DNA from: Bacilli bacterium | GTDB taxonomy: Bacteria > Bacillota_I > Bacilli_A > RF39 > UBA660 | DNA: 64,000 nucleotides | Assembly (NCBI GenBank): GCA_030602345.1 | Contig: JAUVZX010000003.1 | Coordinates: 22,933-86,932 of the forward strand | Reading direction: 5' to 3' | Shown here: positions 7,746-15,723 of the stretch, one piece after another | Layout: each line of letters starts with the position of its first letter | Position numbering within the stretch: the first letter of the stretch is position 1 | Position numbers and translations under genes: made by a program | The notes under the pieces: model-generated | Seen by the model: only the letters and a program-made list of their open reading frames with translations | Told to the model about the DNA's origin: nothing | The model's database searches: none

Positions 7746-9053
7746 ATGAAAAAACAAGAACCTAAAACTTTATCAGGATTCATGGAACTGATGCCAAATG
7801 AACAGATAGCATTTAATAAAATGTTAGATGTAATTAAAAATACATACGAAAATTATGGATTTGTTCCAATAGATACTCCTGTCATAGAATATAGTGAAGT
7901 TTTACTTGCCAAAGCAGGTGGTGAAACGGAAAAACAACTATATCGTTTTTTAAAAGGAGATAAAGACCTTTCTTTGAGGTTTGATTTAACTGTGCCTTTA
8001 GCTAAATATGTTGCATCAAGATATAATCTATTATCTTTTCCATTTAAGAGATACCAAATAGGTAAGGTATATCGTGGTGAAAGAGCACAAAGAGGAAGAT
8101 TTAGAGAGTTTTATCAGTGTGATATAGATGTAATTGGTGATGAGTCTTTAGATATTAATTATGATGTAGTTATGGTTAATGTAATATATGATATTTTTAA
8201 AAAATTAAATATTGCAGATTTCTTAATCAGAATTAATAATCGAAAATTATTAATTGGATTTTTAGAATTAAATAATATTAATAATACAGATGAAGTATTG
8301 AGAGTTATCGACAAGGTTAGTAAAGTTGATAAAAATTCATTTATTGATTTATTAAAAGAAGTAGGATTAAATGATGATCAAATAAATAAAGTTATTAATT
8401 TTATTATGTTTGAAGGAAGCAATCAAGATAAATTAGAGTTTGTTACCACTTTTTTAGGAAAAAATGCTAAATATGATTTAGGATTTGAAGAATTAAAAAC
8501 AGTTATTAACAGTATTGAAAATCTTAAATTAGATACTAATAACTATATGATAGATTTAAAATTATCAAGAGGACTTGATTATTACACAGGAACAATCTAT
8601 GAAACAGTCTTAAAAGACTATCCACAGATTGGAAGTGTAGGAGGCGGGGGAAGATATGATGATTTAGCTTCTTTCTATACTGATAAAAAACTTCCGGGTG
8701 TTGGAATTTCAATAGGACTTACTAGATTGTTTGATCAATTAAAAGAAGAAGGTCTAATTACTATAAATGAATCATTTGAGGACGTCTTAATCATGCCAAT
8801 TGGTATAGAATATGATTATCCTAATATTATTGCCAAAACGCTTAGAAATAGCAATATTAAAGCAAGTGTTTACTATGGAAATAAAAACATTAAACAAATG
8901 ATGAAATATGCTGATAAAATAAATGCTAAATACTCATTAATCTTAGGAGAAGAAGAGATAAATAGTAAATTATTAACTTTGAAAAACATGAAAACATTTG
9001 AACAGTTTAAATTAAAAGAAGAAGATGTAATTAAATTTATAAAGGAGAATTAA
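7746..9053 (+). CDS. hisS: Histidyl-tRNA synthetase
   Basis: A 435-residue class II synthetase of normal length. It charges tRNA-His. The catalytic core shows LRFDLTVPLAKYVA and GERAQRGRFREFYQCDIDVIG (motif 2 region), the histidine-specific GLDYYTGTIYE, and a Gly-rich GGGGRYDDL segment near motif 3. The last ~100 residues are the alpha/beta anticodon-binding domain. Unlike the asp, phe, gly and ile genes in this window it has no T-box; its -10 lies only 15 nt upstream of the ATG, with a GGTGAT ribosome site. It overlaps the flavin reductase gene by one base (TAATG). Confidence 0.97.
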   Translation: MKKQEPKTLSGFMELMPNEQIAFNKMLDVIKNTYENYGFVPIDTPVIEYSEVLLAKAGGETEKQLYRFLKGDKDLSLRFDLTVPLAKYVASRYNLLSFPFKRYQIGKVYRGERAQRGRFREFYQCDIDVIGDESLDINYDVVMVNVIYDIFKKLNIADFLIRINNRKLLIGFLELNNINNTDEVLRVIDKVSKVDKNSFIDLLKEVGLNDDQINKVINFIMFEGSNQDKLEFVTTFLGKNAKYDLGFEELKTVINSIENLKLDTNNYMIDLKLSRGLDYYTGTIYETVLKDYPQIGSVGGGGRYDDLASFYTDKKLPGVGISIGLTRLFDQLKEEGLITINESFEDVLIMPIGIEYDYPNIIAKTLRNSNIKASVYYGNKNIKQMMKYADKINAKYSLILGEEEINSKLLTLKNMKTFEQFKLKEEDVIKFIKEN

Positions 9054-9562
9054 TGAAAATAGGATTAATTTCAGGTAGTTTGCGAAAAGATTCGTTTAAT
9101 ACTCTAATTTTAAAATATATTGAAGAAGAATATAAAGAAAAAGCAACATTCAATTTCATTGATATAGCTCTTCCTTTATTTAATGAAGATTTAAAAGAAG
9201 TAGACCAAGTAAAAAAAGCTAAAGAAATATTTAATGATATGGATTTTATAATTATATCAACTCCAGAATATAGTTATTCATTTACTGGTGTTTTAAAAAA
9301 TTATTTGGATTGGATGTCATATCAAAATGATTTATTATCTACCAGAAAAATATCTATTATATCGGCTTCAATGAGTATTTTAGGAGGTAGTAGAGCTCAA
9401 TATCAATTAAGACAAGTTCTTCAAGGGATGGGAGTATATACTCTTTCAAGGCCAGAACTATTTATTACTGAAGTGCATAAAAAAATAGAAAATAATGTTT
9501 TAGTAGATGAAAAAACAAAAAAACAAATAGATAAGTTAATAGAAGTTATATTGACTATCTAA
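9053..9562 (+). CDS. NADPH-dependent FMN reductase-like flavoprotein
   Basis: A 169-residue flavodoxin-fold protein of the FMN_red family (YieF/chromate-reductase type). The N-terminal GLISGSLRKDSFN is the phosphate-binding loop for FMN. TPEYSYSFTGVLKNYLDW carries the P-E-Y-x-x-S-x-x-G-x-x-K-N-x-x-D-W signature of the family. These enzymes reduce FMN or quinones with NAD(P)H. It is translated from the hisS message (TAATG overlap). The physiological substrate cannot be read from the sequence. Confidence 0.88.
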   Translation: MKIGLISGSLRKDSFNTLILKYIEEEYKEKATFNFIDIALPLFNEDLKEVDQVKKAKEIFNDMDFIIISTPEYSYSFTGVLKNYLDWMSYQNDLLSTRKISIISASMSILGGSRAQYQLRQVLQGMGVYTLSRPELFITEVHKKIENNVLVDEKTKKQIDKLIEVILTI

Positions 9563-9579
9563 ATTAAAAGATATATAAT
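9551..9579 (+). promoter_or_regulatory. Promoter of the aspS T-box leader
   Basis: TTGACT (9551-9556) and TATAAT (9574-9579), spacer exactly 17 bp. The -35 overlaps the last codons of the flavin reductase gene. Confidence 0.85.
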
Positions 9580-9590
9580 TTAAATGTATT

Positions 9591-9767
9591 TGCTTAGACT
9601 AGTATATAAAGATATTGTATTAGAAAGTTAGTGGTTGATGAAAACTAACCAATTATTTTTATAGAAGACACTAAGCGTTAAATAATCGTAATTCAGCGTT
9701 AAGGAACTAAAGACCGTAAATTAAGGTGGCACCGCGTAAATCGCCCTTATATTTATGGCTTTTTTTG
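9591..9767 (+). promoter_or_regulatory. T-box riboswitch, Asp specifier (GAC), upstream of aspS
   Basis: Stem I is closed by TGCTTAG (9591-9597) pairing with CTAAGCG (9671-9677). The distal loop region (GTTAGTGGTTGATGAAAACTAAC) follows the T-box pattern. The specifier triplet on the 3' side is GAC (9667-9669), followed by the conserved A, matching tRNA-Asp and the AspRS gene downstream. The conserved T-box sequence AAGGTGGCACCGCG is at 9723-9736. The competing terminator is AT-rich: CGTAAAT (9735-9741) with ATTTATG (9751-9757), then seven T's. Uncharged tRNA-Asp should favour read-through into aspS. Confidence 0.9.
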
Positions 9768-9783
9768 TAAAAGGGAGGAAAAA

Positions 9784-11094
9784 ATGAGAACTTTAATAAG
9801 AGAATTAGCATCAAAAAATAATGAACAGGTAATGATAAGTGGTTTTGTAGATAGCATTAGAAATTTACAATACGTTATTTTCATGGTCGTAAGAGATAGA
9901 ACAGGAAAAGTTCAAGTCACAATTGAAAAAAATGAAGCAAACCAAAAATTAGTTAGTTTACTAGAACCCCTAACAAATGAAAGTACTGTTAAAGTGACAG
10001 GGACTTTGATTTTAAATGAAAAAGTAAAATTAAATGGAATGGAAATTATACCAAGCGAAATAGAAATAACATCTCTTTCAAAAGAAGTACTTCCAATTGA
10101 TTTAAAAAATAAAGAAGGATCACTTAGAGAAACAAGATTAGATTATCGTTTTCTAGATTTGAGAAGAGAAGAAAATTTACTACTTTTTAAAATAGAAACA
10201 ACTATCAAAAATGCAATGAGAGAATATTGGGCTAAAAATGAATTTATAGAAATAACAACTCCTAAAATAAGTGGTAAATCAGCAGAAAGTGGCGCAGAAG
10301 TATTTGCAATTGATTATTTTGGAGAAACAGCTGTTTTAAGCCAATCACCACAATTTTATAAGCAAATGGCAATGGCTTCAGGATTTGAAAAAATATGTGA
10401 AATAGGACCAGCCTTTCGTGCAGAAAACTCACATACAAGTTACCATGCAACTGAAATTAATATGGTTGATATGGAAATATCTAACATTGACAGTGTTGAT
10501 GAAGTCATGGATTTAGAAGAAGATTGGTTGAAATATATTTTTAAAAGAGTAAAAGAAACTCATCAAGAAGACATAACAAGATTATTTAAAACAGAAATAT
10601 TTGATTTTAATGTTGAAATACCTAGAATTACTTTAGAAGAAGCTAAAAAAATAATTAAAGAAAAATATAATTATGTTGGTGAAAGTAAATTCGATTTAGA
10701 AAGAAAAGAAGAAGAATTGATTTATAAATATGCTTTAGAAAAATATAATAGTGAATTAGTATTCGTAACTAAATATCCATTTGAAGCAAGACCTTTTTAT
10801 CACATGTTAGATGAAGACGGTTACACAATGAGCTTCGATCTAATATATAAAGGATTAGAAATAACAACAGGAGCTAAAAGAGAACATAGACCTGATATAT
10901 TAGAAAAACAAATCATTGAAAAAGGAATTGATCCAAGAACTTTAGATTTTTATATTGATTTCTTTAGATATGGGTGTCCCCCTCATGGAGGTTTAGGATT
11001 TGGTTTTGCAAGATTATTAATGTTAATGTTAAATATTGATAATATTAGAGAAGCAACATTCATTTATAGAGGTCCAACAAGACTTAAACCATAA
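9784..11094 (+). CDS. aspS: Aspartyl-tRNA synthetase, archaeal-type (short, no GAD insertion)
   Basis: A 436-residue class IIb enzyme. It has an N-terminal OB-fold (to ~100) and a catalytic domain with R-F-L-D-L-R, LSQSPQFYKQ (Asp-specific), F-R-A-E motif 2, and GGLGFGFARLLMLML motif 3. Bacterial AspRS usually has ~590 residues with a GAD domain; this one has the compact archaeal/eukaryal layout that some Firmicutes also carry. Such enzymes are sometimes non-discriminating, charging tRNA-Asn as well. No asnS or gatCAB is in the window to decide this, and the specifier is GAC only. The start follows GGGAGGA; a mutM gene follows 9 nt after the stop. Confidence 0.93.
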   Translation: MRTLIRELASKNNEQVMISGFVDSIRNLQYVIFMVVRDRTGKVQVTIEKNEANQKLVSLLEPLTNESTVKVTGTLILNEKVKLNGMEIIPSEIEITSLSKEVLPIDLKNKEGSLRETRLDYRFLDLRREENLLLFKIETTIKNAMREYWAKNEFIEITTPKISGKSAESGAEVFAIDYFGETAVLSQSPQFYKQMAMASGFEKICEIGPAFRAENSHTSYHATEINMVDMEISNIDSVDEVMDLEEDWLKYIFKRVKETHQEDITRLFKTEIFDFNVEIPRITLEEAKKIIKEKYNYVGESKFDLERKEEELIYKYALEKYNSELVFVTKYPFEARPFYHMLDEDGYTMSFDLIYKGLEITTGAKREHRPDILEKQIIEKGIDPRTLDFYIDFFRYGCPPHGGLGFGFARLLMLMLNIDNIREATFIYRGPTRLKP

Positions 11095-11103
11095 GGAGGA
11101 TTT

Positions 11104-11919
11104 ATGCCAGAATTACCAGAAGTAGAAACTGTCAGAAAAATGCTTTATGATAATCTTAAAAACAATACTATTCAAGATATTAATATTATTTATCCTAAAA
11201 TAATTGAATACCCAAGTGTAGAAGAGTTTTCTTTAAAAATAAAAAATCAAAAAATAAATAATATTTTAAGAAAAGGAAAATGGTTAATTTTCGAACTAGA
11301 TAATAACTATTTATTAAGCCACCTAAGAATGGAAGGTAAATATAGCATCTATGAAGGTGATTATAATTTAAATAAACACCAACATGTGGTATTTAAATTA
11401 AAAGATAAAGATTTAGTTTATCAAGACACTAGAAAATTTGGAAGAATGCATTTAATTGAAAAAGATGAACTTAATACTTACCATAAATTAATAGAATTAG
11501 GCAAAGAACCTTGGGATAAAGATTTAGATATAGAATATTTGAAAGATAAATATAAAAATAAAAATATTCCGATTAAGACAACTCTTTTAGATCAAAATAT
11601 TATCACTGGAATAGGAAATATCTACGCTGATGAAATACTGTTTTTATCTAATATAAATCCTTTAACTAAACCAAAAGATTTAAAAGATAAAGATTTAGAA
11701 TTAATAATAGATAATACTAAGAAAGTGTTGGAAAAAGCTATTAAGCTTGGGGGAACTACTATTAGAACCTTCAGTGTTGATAATATTCATGGAAAGTTTC
11801 AAAACGAACTATATGTTCATGGAAGAAAAGATGAATCATGTTTAATATGTAAAAGTGCTATCCTTAAAATAAAGGTTAATGGAAGAGGAACATATTATTG
11901 TCCTAAATGTCAAAAATAA
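11104..11919 (+). CDS. mutM: Formamidopyrimidine-DNA glycosylase (MutM/Fpg)
   Basis: 271 residues, the usual length. The catalytic N-terminus is intact (M-P2-E3-L-P-E-V-E), so Pro2 can act as the Schiff-base nucleophile. The LSHLRMEGK and DTRKFGRM segments are present, followed by the helix-two-turn-helix and a C-terminal zinc finger with Cys at 246, 249, 266 and 269. It removes 8-oxoguanine and formamidopyrimidines and cuts at the abasic site. The gene lies 9 nt behind aspS with an AAGGAGGA site, so it is probably co-transcribed and thus partly under the T-box. It ends in a bidirectional terminator. Confidence 0.96.
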   Translation: MPELPEVETVRKMLYDNLKNNTIQDINIIYPKIIEYPSVEEFSLKIKNQKINNILRKGKWLIFELDNNYLLSHLRMEGKYSIYEGDYNLNKHQHVVFKLKDKDLVYQDTRKFGRMHLIEKDELNTYHKLIELGKEPWDKDLDIEYLKDKYKNKNIPIKTTLLDQNIITGIGNIYADEILFLSNINPLTKPKDLKDKDLELIIDNTKKVLEKAIKLGGTTIRTFSVDNIHGKFQNELYVHGRKDESCLICKSAILKIKVNGRGTYYCPKCQK

Positions 11920-11946
11920 AAGATGATTATTAATCATCTTTTTTTT
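11918..11946. terminator. Bidirectional terminator between mutM and Nudix gene
   Basis: AGATGATT/AATCATCT with a 3-nt loop, flanked by A's on the left and T's on the right. It serves the convergent genes on both strands; the Nudix stop lies inside it. Confidence 0.85.
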
Positions 11947-12370
11947 CTAAATAAATTTCAAAACCCTTTTTATGATAAGGAAGTGGTAATAAGTCCATAA
12001 CTTCTTCTTTTTTTAAAAAAGAAGGAATATGGTCTTTTTCTGTTGGACTAGATACATCATCTAAATCTAAGTCAACAACAAAGAAATTTACTAAAGATTC
12101 AAGTGGCCATTTGTCTCCTGCAAGCCAAAAACAATCTATAGTGCAAAGAGGCTCCATTTTTTTAAGTTTGTAACCGCTTTCTTCTAAAAATTCTCTTTTT
12201 AAACATTCTTCATATGTTTCATCTTTATCAATTCCACCACCTATAAAAGAATATTGATTATTTTTATTGACCAATAAGAATTGATTATCCTTTTCATATA
12301 TTCCAAAGCATGTTTCTCTAAAATCATATTTTAAATTAGAGTCTTTATTTCCTATAGTTATTTTATTCAT
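11930..12370 (-). CDS. Nudix hydrolase
   Basis: A 146-residue protein with a complete Nudix box, G-x5-E-x7-R-E-U-x-E-E-x-G-U, seen as GGIDKDETYEECLKREFLEE followed by SGY. The box sits at about residues 45-68 after strands typical of the fold. Family role: hydrolysis of nucleoside diphosphates linked to another group; the substrate is not evident. Its own extended -10 (TGATATTAT, complement of 12389-12397) and a GAGGAG site lie upstream, between it and the kinase-like gene on the same strand. Confidence 0.9.
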   Translation of the reverse strand: MNKITIGNKDSNLKYDFRETCFGIYEKDNQFLLVNKNNQYSFIGGGIDKDETYEECLKREFLEESGYKLKKMEPLCTIDCFWLAGDKWPLESLVNFFVVDLDLDDVSSPTEKDHIPSFLKKEEVMDLLPLPYHKKGFEIYLEKKDD

Positions 12371-12399
12371 ACATTCTCCTCTTTTTATATAATATCACT

Positions 12400-12966
12400 T
12401 TAAAAATTATTTTTCATTAATTTTATTAATTTTTTAAATAGTCTAGTTCTATTTATAGCGGTATTATAGTATTTTAGGTTATGTTCTTTACATTGTAATA
12501 TTAAATTTTTATTATAAGTAAATAAGTTTTTTGAGTATTCTAATAATTCTTTATCATTCAGATTGTATGACCAATCAAATTTTTTATCATATTTTTTAAG
12601 GTGGTTAAAATAATCATAAGGAGTTGCTAAATCCAAAACAAATATGATGATTTCAAAGTTATCTTTATATTGAATAATATCATCTAAACAAAAATATGAA
12701 CCTTCGAAAGTGAAAAATAATTTTTTTTCTTTTTTATCTATTCCATTTAATGACTTAATATAAGCTTTAAGAAAAGGTCTAAAATTTTTGACAGATTCGC
12801 CACTTCTGTCTTCATGATTTATGTTTAGTTGTGGAAGAGACTTTGAAAAAGCAGAAACTAAACTATCCAAGCAAACCAAATTATAATTCAATTCTTCTGT
12901 GATCATCCTGCCAAAAGTAGTTTTTCCACTCCTGCTGGAACCGAAAATTATAATATTATTTTTCAT
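12400..12966 (-). CDS. P-loop kinase-like protein (adenylate kinase/shikimate kinase-like fold)
   Basis: 188 residues beginning with a Walker A at residues ~9-17 (G-S-S-R-S-G-K-T-T) and an N-terminal strand I-I-I-F. Its size and layout fit small P-loop nucleotide/sugar kinases: a central helical lid region and an I-I-I-F-V-L-D strand where a Walker B-type Asp would sit. I cannot name the substrate. The start overlaps the end of a possible upstream reading frame on the same strand, and AAGGAAA lies about 12 nt before the ATG. The Nudix gene follows 30 nt downstream. Confidence 0.7.
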   Translation of the reverse strand: MKNNIIIFGSSRSGKTTFGRMITEELNYNLVCLDSLVSAFSKSLPQLNINHEDRSGESVKNFRPFLKAYIKSLNGIDKKEKKLFFTFEGSYFCLDDIIQYKDNFEIIIFVLDLATPYDYFNHLKKYDKKFDWSYNLNDKELLEYSKNLFTYNKNLILQCKEHNLKYYNTAINRTRLFKKLIKLMKNNF

Positions 12967-13171
12967 TATTTTTATATTTCCTTGTTTTGATTGCTTTTGT
13001 TGGATTAGACAATTCTCTAACCTTTAGATATGCTTGGAATAAATTTTTGTAAGCACAACGTTGTAAAAAAATCTTTTTATATTCTTGTTCCTGTTCCGCC
13101 GCCAATTTTAATAGATTATTACTTACTTTAATGAGACATTGTGGTCTAAAAAGAAATGGAGTATATATAAT
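12956..13171 (-). pseudogene. Possible 3' remnant of a gene lacking a start (open frame upstream of the kinase)
   Basis: On the minus strand a frame is open for about 70 codons and ends at the TAA at 12958-12956, overlapping the kinase ATG by 11 nt as in a translated operon. It has no ATG or GTG; the only candidate start is a TTG at 13105 without a ribosome site. The deduced residues look protein-like (A-A-E-Q-E-Q-E-Y-K-K-I-F-L-Q-R-C), ending in a basic tail (T-R-K-Y-K-N-N-E-K). I do not recognise a family. It may be the remnant of a 5'-deleted gene or chance. Without it, 12967-13183 would hold nothing recognisable. Confidence 0.35.
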
Positions 13172-13183
13172 TTGTTTTGTTAA

Positions 13184-13213
13184 TTGACATTATTTGTTAC
13201 AAACTTGTATAAT
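13184..13213 (+). promoter_or_regulatory. Promoter of the MazG-like gene
   Basis: TTGACA (13184-13189) and TATAAT (13208-13213) with an 18-bp spacer. The -10 ends 18 nt before the ATG at 13232. Confidence 0.82.
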
Positions 13214-13231
13214 TGTTTTAAGGAGAAAATT

Positions 13232-13759
13232 ATGAATGAAATTTTTATAAAATATTTTGAAGAGTCTTTAAAGTTGAAAAAAAGATTTAAAATTACCGAA
13301 AAAAAAGATTGGCAGTCTCTTGATATAATGAATGAGTTATCAGTTCAAGTGGGTCATGTTTTAACGGTAGTAAATAATTCAACTTTACTTGAAAATGGAA
13401 GAAAAATAGATGATCTTGGAGATGAAGTTAGTGATATAATATTTCAACTAATATTATTATCACATTCTCTAGGTATTTCAGTAGAGTTCTTCAAAAAATT
13501 AAATATGACAGAGAACGACATTGATTCTTTTTTAATAGTTTTTGGACAATGTAATGAATGTCTATTGGAGACTAATGGACTTCGTTTTTCAAAACCAAGA
13601 TTGGGTTTTGAAAATTCTGAAGATTTTATTGCTTTTAAAATAAATCAAATGTTTGAAATAATATTTAATTTTTGCGATTTAAGAAAAATAAACATTGATG
13701 TGGAATATAATAAGATGCTTATTGATGCAAATAATTTTTTGGATAGGTATGCTAAATAA
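13232..13759 (+). CDS. MazG-like nucleotide pyrophosphohydrolase (putative)
   Basis: 175 residues, all alpha. The segment G-D-E-V-S-D-I-I-F-Q-L-I-L-L-S-H-S-L-G-I resembles the second metal-binding helix of MazG/dUTPase-like all-alpha NTP-PPases (E-x-x-D with F-Q-L), and M-N-E-L-S-V-Q-V-G-H resembles the first helix, though its acidic residues are fewer than usual. The C-terminal half (N-S-E-D-F-I-A-F-K-I) may be a degenerate second repeat. I start at 13232 behind AAGGAG; a start at 13184 would lie in the -35 box. It stands alone, convergent with tmcAL. Activity uncertain. Confidence 0.6.
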   Translation: MNEIFIKYFEESLKLKKRFKITEKKDWQSLDIMNELSVQVGHVLTVVNNSTLLENGRKIDDLGDEVSDIIFQLILLSHSLGISVEFFKKLNMTENDIDSFLIVFGQCNECLLETNGLRFSKPRLGFENSEDFIAFKINQMFEIIFNFCDLRKINIDVEYNKMLIDANNFLDRYAK

Positions 13760-13774
13760 TTTTAAGTCAAAAAT

Positions 13775-13798
13775 AAAAGATGGAATTAATCATCTTTT
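13775..13798 (-). terminator. Terminator serving tmcAL (minus strand), possibly bidirectional
   Basis: AAAAGATG/CATCTTTT, an 8-bp stem with an 8-nt loop. On the minus strand it is followed by TTTTATTTTT; on the plus strand the T-tract is weaker. Confidence 0.65.
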
Positions 13799-14940
13799 AT
13801 TATGGGATTATTTTTATATTCATTGTTAATTAGGCTTTGTTTAGTTTCTTCATCAAAGATAGAAGCATAGATCATTGTAGATCTTAGTTCTAGATTTAAC
13901 ATATCATTGTTTCTTTTGAATTTGCTTAAAATAGGTATTTCGATATCTTTTTTAATATTATTTAAATATTGTTGTCCTCTTTTAGTAAAGCCTAATACTC
14001 TTATATATTCAATATGTTCATATTTTTTAGCTTCTTCTTTAGTAAAATTACATAAAATATGAGTAAGCATTCTTCTTATTTTGTTATAAGTATATCTTTT
14101 TGTTTTGATTTTTTTGATTAAGTCATCCATAGAAATAGACTCTATAATACTATTTTTTATTCTAGATTCAATTCCTTCATCAACAGTATTATATTTATTT
14201 AAATTGTCTATGTCTGATAATATTTTATATTTTAATAAGTTAAAATAATTTTCATGAAAAGATAAATTATTAAGGTTATCATATGTTATTTTAGGTACTT
14301 GATTTTTAACATCAATACTATCAAATAAAGCTTTTCGTATGCTAGAAGCACTTACAACATTGCTATCTAGTTCTAGTGAATGATAATTATTAGTTCTTTT
14401 AATTGTATGGGGTTTCATTTTAGAATTAGTGTTTATAATTTCTCTAATGTAAGTAATTCCCAAGATGTCGTTTGGAGTAGATATTTCTTCTTTAGAAATA
14501 TTATTAATTGCTTTGGCTAGGGCAGAAGGATAACTTTCTCCATTGTTCATATGTTCTTTTACAATATTATTATATTCATCATTATTAACTTGGATATTTG
14601 CCATTTTAATTAATTTTTTTAAGTCATTAGATTCGCTTCCAAATACTAAATCATCTACTTTCAAATGATTTAATATTTCAATGGAACCTCTTGAAAATAT
14701 GTCGGCAGATTGAGTGGCAAAGTAAAAAGGAAGTTCTATAACTAAATCGATTCCATATTCTAAAGCTATTTTAGTTTTAGTCCATTTATCGATAACAGAA
14801 CTTTCGCCTCTTTGGCAAAAATTGCCTACCATCACTGCAATTACAACACTATCTTTAAACATTTTTTTAGTTTCTAATAAATGATAAAGATGCCCATTGT
14901 GAAATGGATTGTATTCACAAATAATTCCTATTGCTTTCAT
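13786..14940 (-). CDS. tmcAL: tRNA(Met) cytidine acetate ligase TmcAL (YlbM family)
   Basis: 384 residues. It has the nucleotidyltransferase-fold start I-I-C-E-Y-N-P-F-H-N-G-H with the HxGH motif, then A-V-M-V-G-N-F-C-Q-R-G and D-L-V-I-E-L-P-F-Y-F-A-T-Q-S-A, which are the hallmarks of YlbM/TmcAL. The B. subtilis enzyme makes N4-acetylcytidine at the wobble base of elongator tRNA-Met from acetate and ATP. It is divergent from yceD-rpmF, as in other Bacilli (ylbM-ylbN-rpmF region). Its extended -10 (TGATATTAT, complement of 14956-14964) ends 15 nt before the ATG with a GGTGAT site. Confidence 0.95.
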   Translation of the reverse strand: MKAIGIICEYNPFHNGHLYHLLETKKMFKDSVVIAVMVGNFCQRGESSVIDKWTKTKIALEYGIDLVIELPFYFATQSADIFSRGSIEILNHLKVDDLVFGSESNDLKKLIKMANIQVNNDEYNNIVKEHMNNGESYPSALAKAINNISKEEISTPNDILGITYIREIINTNSKMKPHTIKRTNNYHSLELDSNVVSASSIRKALFDSIDVKNQVPKITYDNLNNLSFHENYFNLLKYKILSDIDNLNKYNTVDEGIESRIKNSIIESISMDDLIKKIKTKRYTYNKIRRMLTHILCNFTKEEAKKYEHIEYIRVLGFTKRGQQYLNNIKKDIEIPILSKFKRNNDMLNLELRSTMIYASIFDEETKQSLINNEYKNNPIIKDD

Positions 14941-14973
14941 AACATCACCATTACTATAATATCAAAAAATTTA

Positions 14974-15002
14974 TTGATTTTCTATTCAAACTTATGTATA
15001 AT
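14974..15002 (+). promoter_or_regulatory. Promoter of yceD-rpmF
   Basis: TTGATT (14974-14979) and TATAAT (14997-15002) with a 17-bp spacer. It is divergent from and overlaps the tmcAL upstream region. Confidence 0.8.
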
Positions 15003-15019
15003 GTATTTGCTGGTGATTT

Positions 15020-15481
15020 ATGGAGTTAGATTTAACAAGATTAAATAATGGATTAGATAAAAAAATGATATTCAACTTTGAAAAAGAATTCGAAAAAGAA
15101 GACTTACCCAAAGATATAATTGATATGTCAGTTTTAAAGATCGAAGGAACTATATTCAAAGATAACATAAGAGGTTTTGTAATTAGAATGAATATAGAAG
15201 GTACAATGATATTGCCATGCGCAATCACATTAAAACCTGTTTCTTTCCCATTTAACATTGTTATTGATGATGAAATTAGTAATTTGATCGAAAATGCTGA
15301 GAAAATTAATAATTCACTTGATATTTTTCCTATAGTATGGGAAAATGTATTAATGGAAATCCCTTTAAGAGTTGTTAGTGAAAATGCTGATAGCCAAACT
15401 TTAAATGGTGATGGATGGAAGCTAATTTTAGAGGAAGATAAAAAGAATTTAAAATTATCCCAGTTAAAAGATTTAATTTAA
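15020..15481 (+). CDS. yceD: YceD/YlbN family protein (DUF177)
   Basis: 153 residues, matching the DUF177 family, with the strand-rich middle (R-M-N-I-E-G-T-M-I-L-P-C-A-I-T-L-K-P-V) that carries the conserved Cys. The C-terminal part ends in the family-typical L-K-D-L. The gene lies immediately upstream of rpmF (15-nt gap), its standard location; the family has been implicated in 23S rRNA or large-subunit biogenesis, but the exact role is open. The ATG at 15020 follows GGTGAT. Confidence 0.88.
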   Translation: MELDLTRLNNGLDKKMIFNFEKEFEKEDLPKDIIDMSVLKIEGTIFKDNIRGFVIRMNIEGTMILPCAITLKPVSFPFNIVIDDEISNLIENAEKINNSLDIFPIVWENVLMEIPLRVVSENADSQTLNGDGWKLILEEDKKNLKLSQLKDLI

Positions 15482-15496
15482 GAAAGAGGTGTTAAG

Positions 15497-15685
15497 ATGG
15501 CAGTTCCATTTAGAAAAACAAGTAAAACTAGAAAAAGAATGCGTCGTACTCATTACAAAATAACTGCAAATTCTACAGTTGTTTGTCCAAAATGTGGTGC
15601 AGACTTTAGATCACACCGTGTATGTCCAAAATGTGGATATTATGACGGAAAACAAGTTATCGTAACAGAAAAAACAGCTGCATAA
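15497..15685 (+). CDS. rpmF: 50S ribosomal protein L32
   Basis: 62 residues. It starts [19 protein letters not shown], the conserved L32 N-terminus. It has a zinc ribbon C-P-K-C / C-P-K-C (15591-15645 region), so it is the C+ form rather than the zinc-independent paralogue. GAAAGAGGTG precedes the ATG. The terminator hairpin includes the last codons and the stop. Confidence 0.98.
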   Translation: MAVPFRKTSKTRKRMRRTHYKITANSTVVCPKCGADFRSHRVCPKCGYYDGKQVIVTEKTAA

Positions 15686-15697
15686 GTTGTTTTTTTT
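15673..15697 (+). terminator. Terminator of yceD-rpmF
   Basis: AACAGCT/AGTTGTT (one G-U pair), 5-nt loop, followed by T's. It overlaps the rpmF stop codon. Confidence 0.75.
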
Positions 15698-15698
15698 G

Positions 15699-15707
15699 TG
15701 CTATAAT
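15699..15707 (+). promoter_or_regulatory. Extended -10 promoter of small prepilin gene
   Basis: TGCTATAAT directly after the terminator T-run. It ends 16 nt before the ATG at 15724. No convincing -35. Confidence 0.6.
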
Positions 15708-15723
15708 AATGGTAGGTGATAAT

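Noticed and set aside
9591..9677. Second overlapping specifier (GAA, Glu) in the aspS T-box
   Set aside because: GAA precedes GAC directly, but the conserved A follows GAC, and the downstream gene is AspRS; dual use is not supported by the sequence alone.
13184..13231. N-terminal extension of the MazG-like protein
   Set aside because: The region contains TTGACA and TATAAT of the gene's own promoter; the ATG at 13232 follows AAGGAG.
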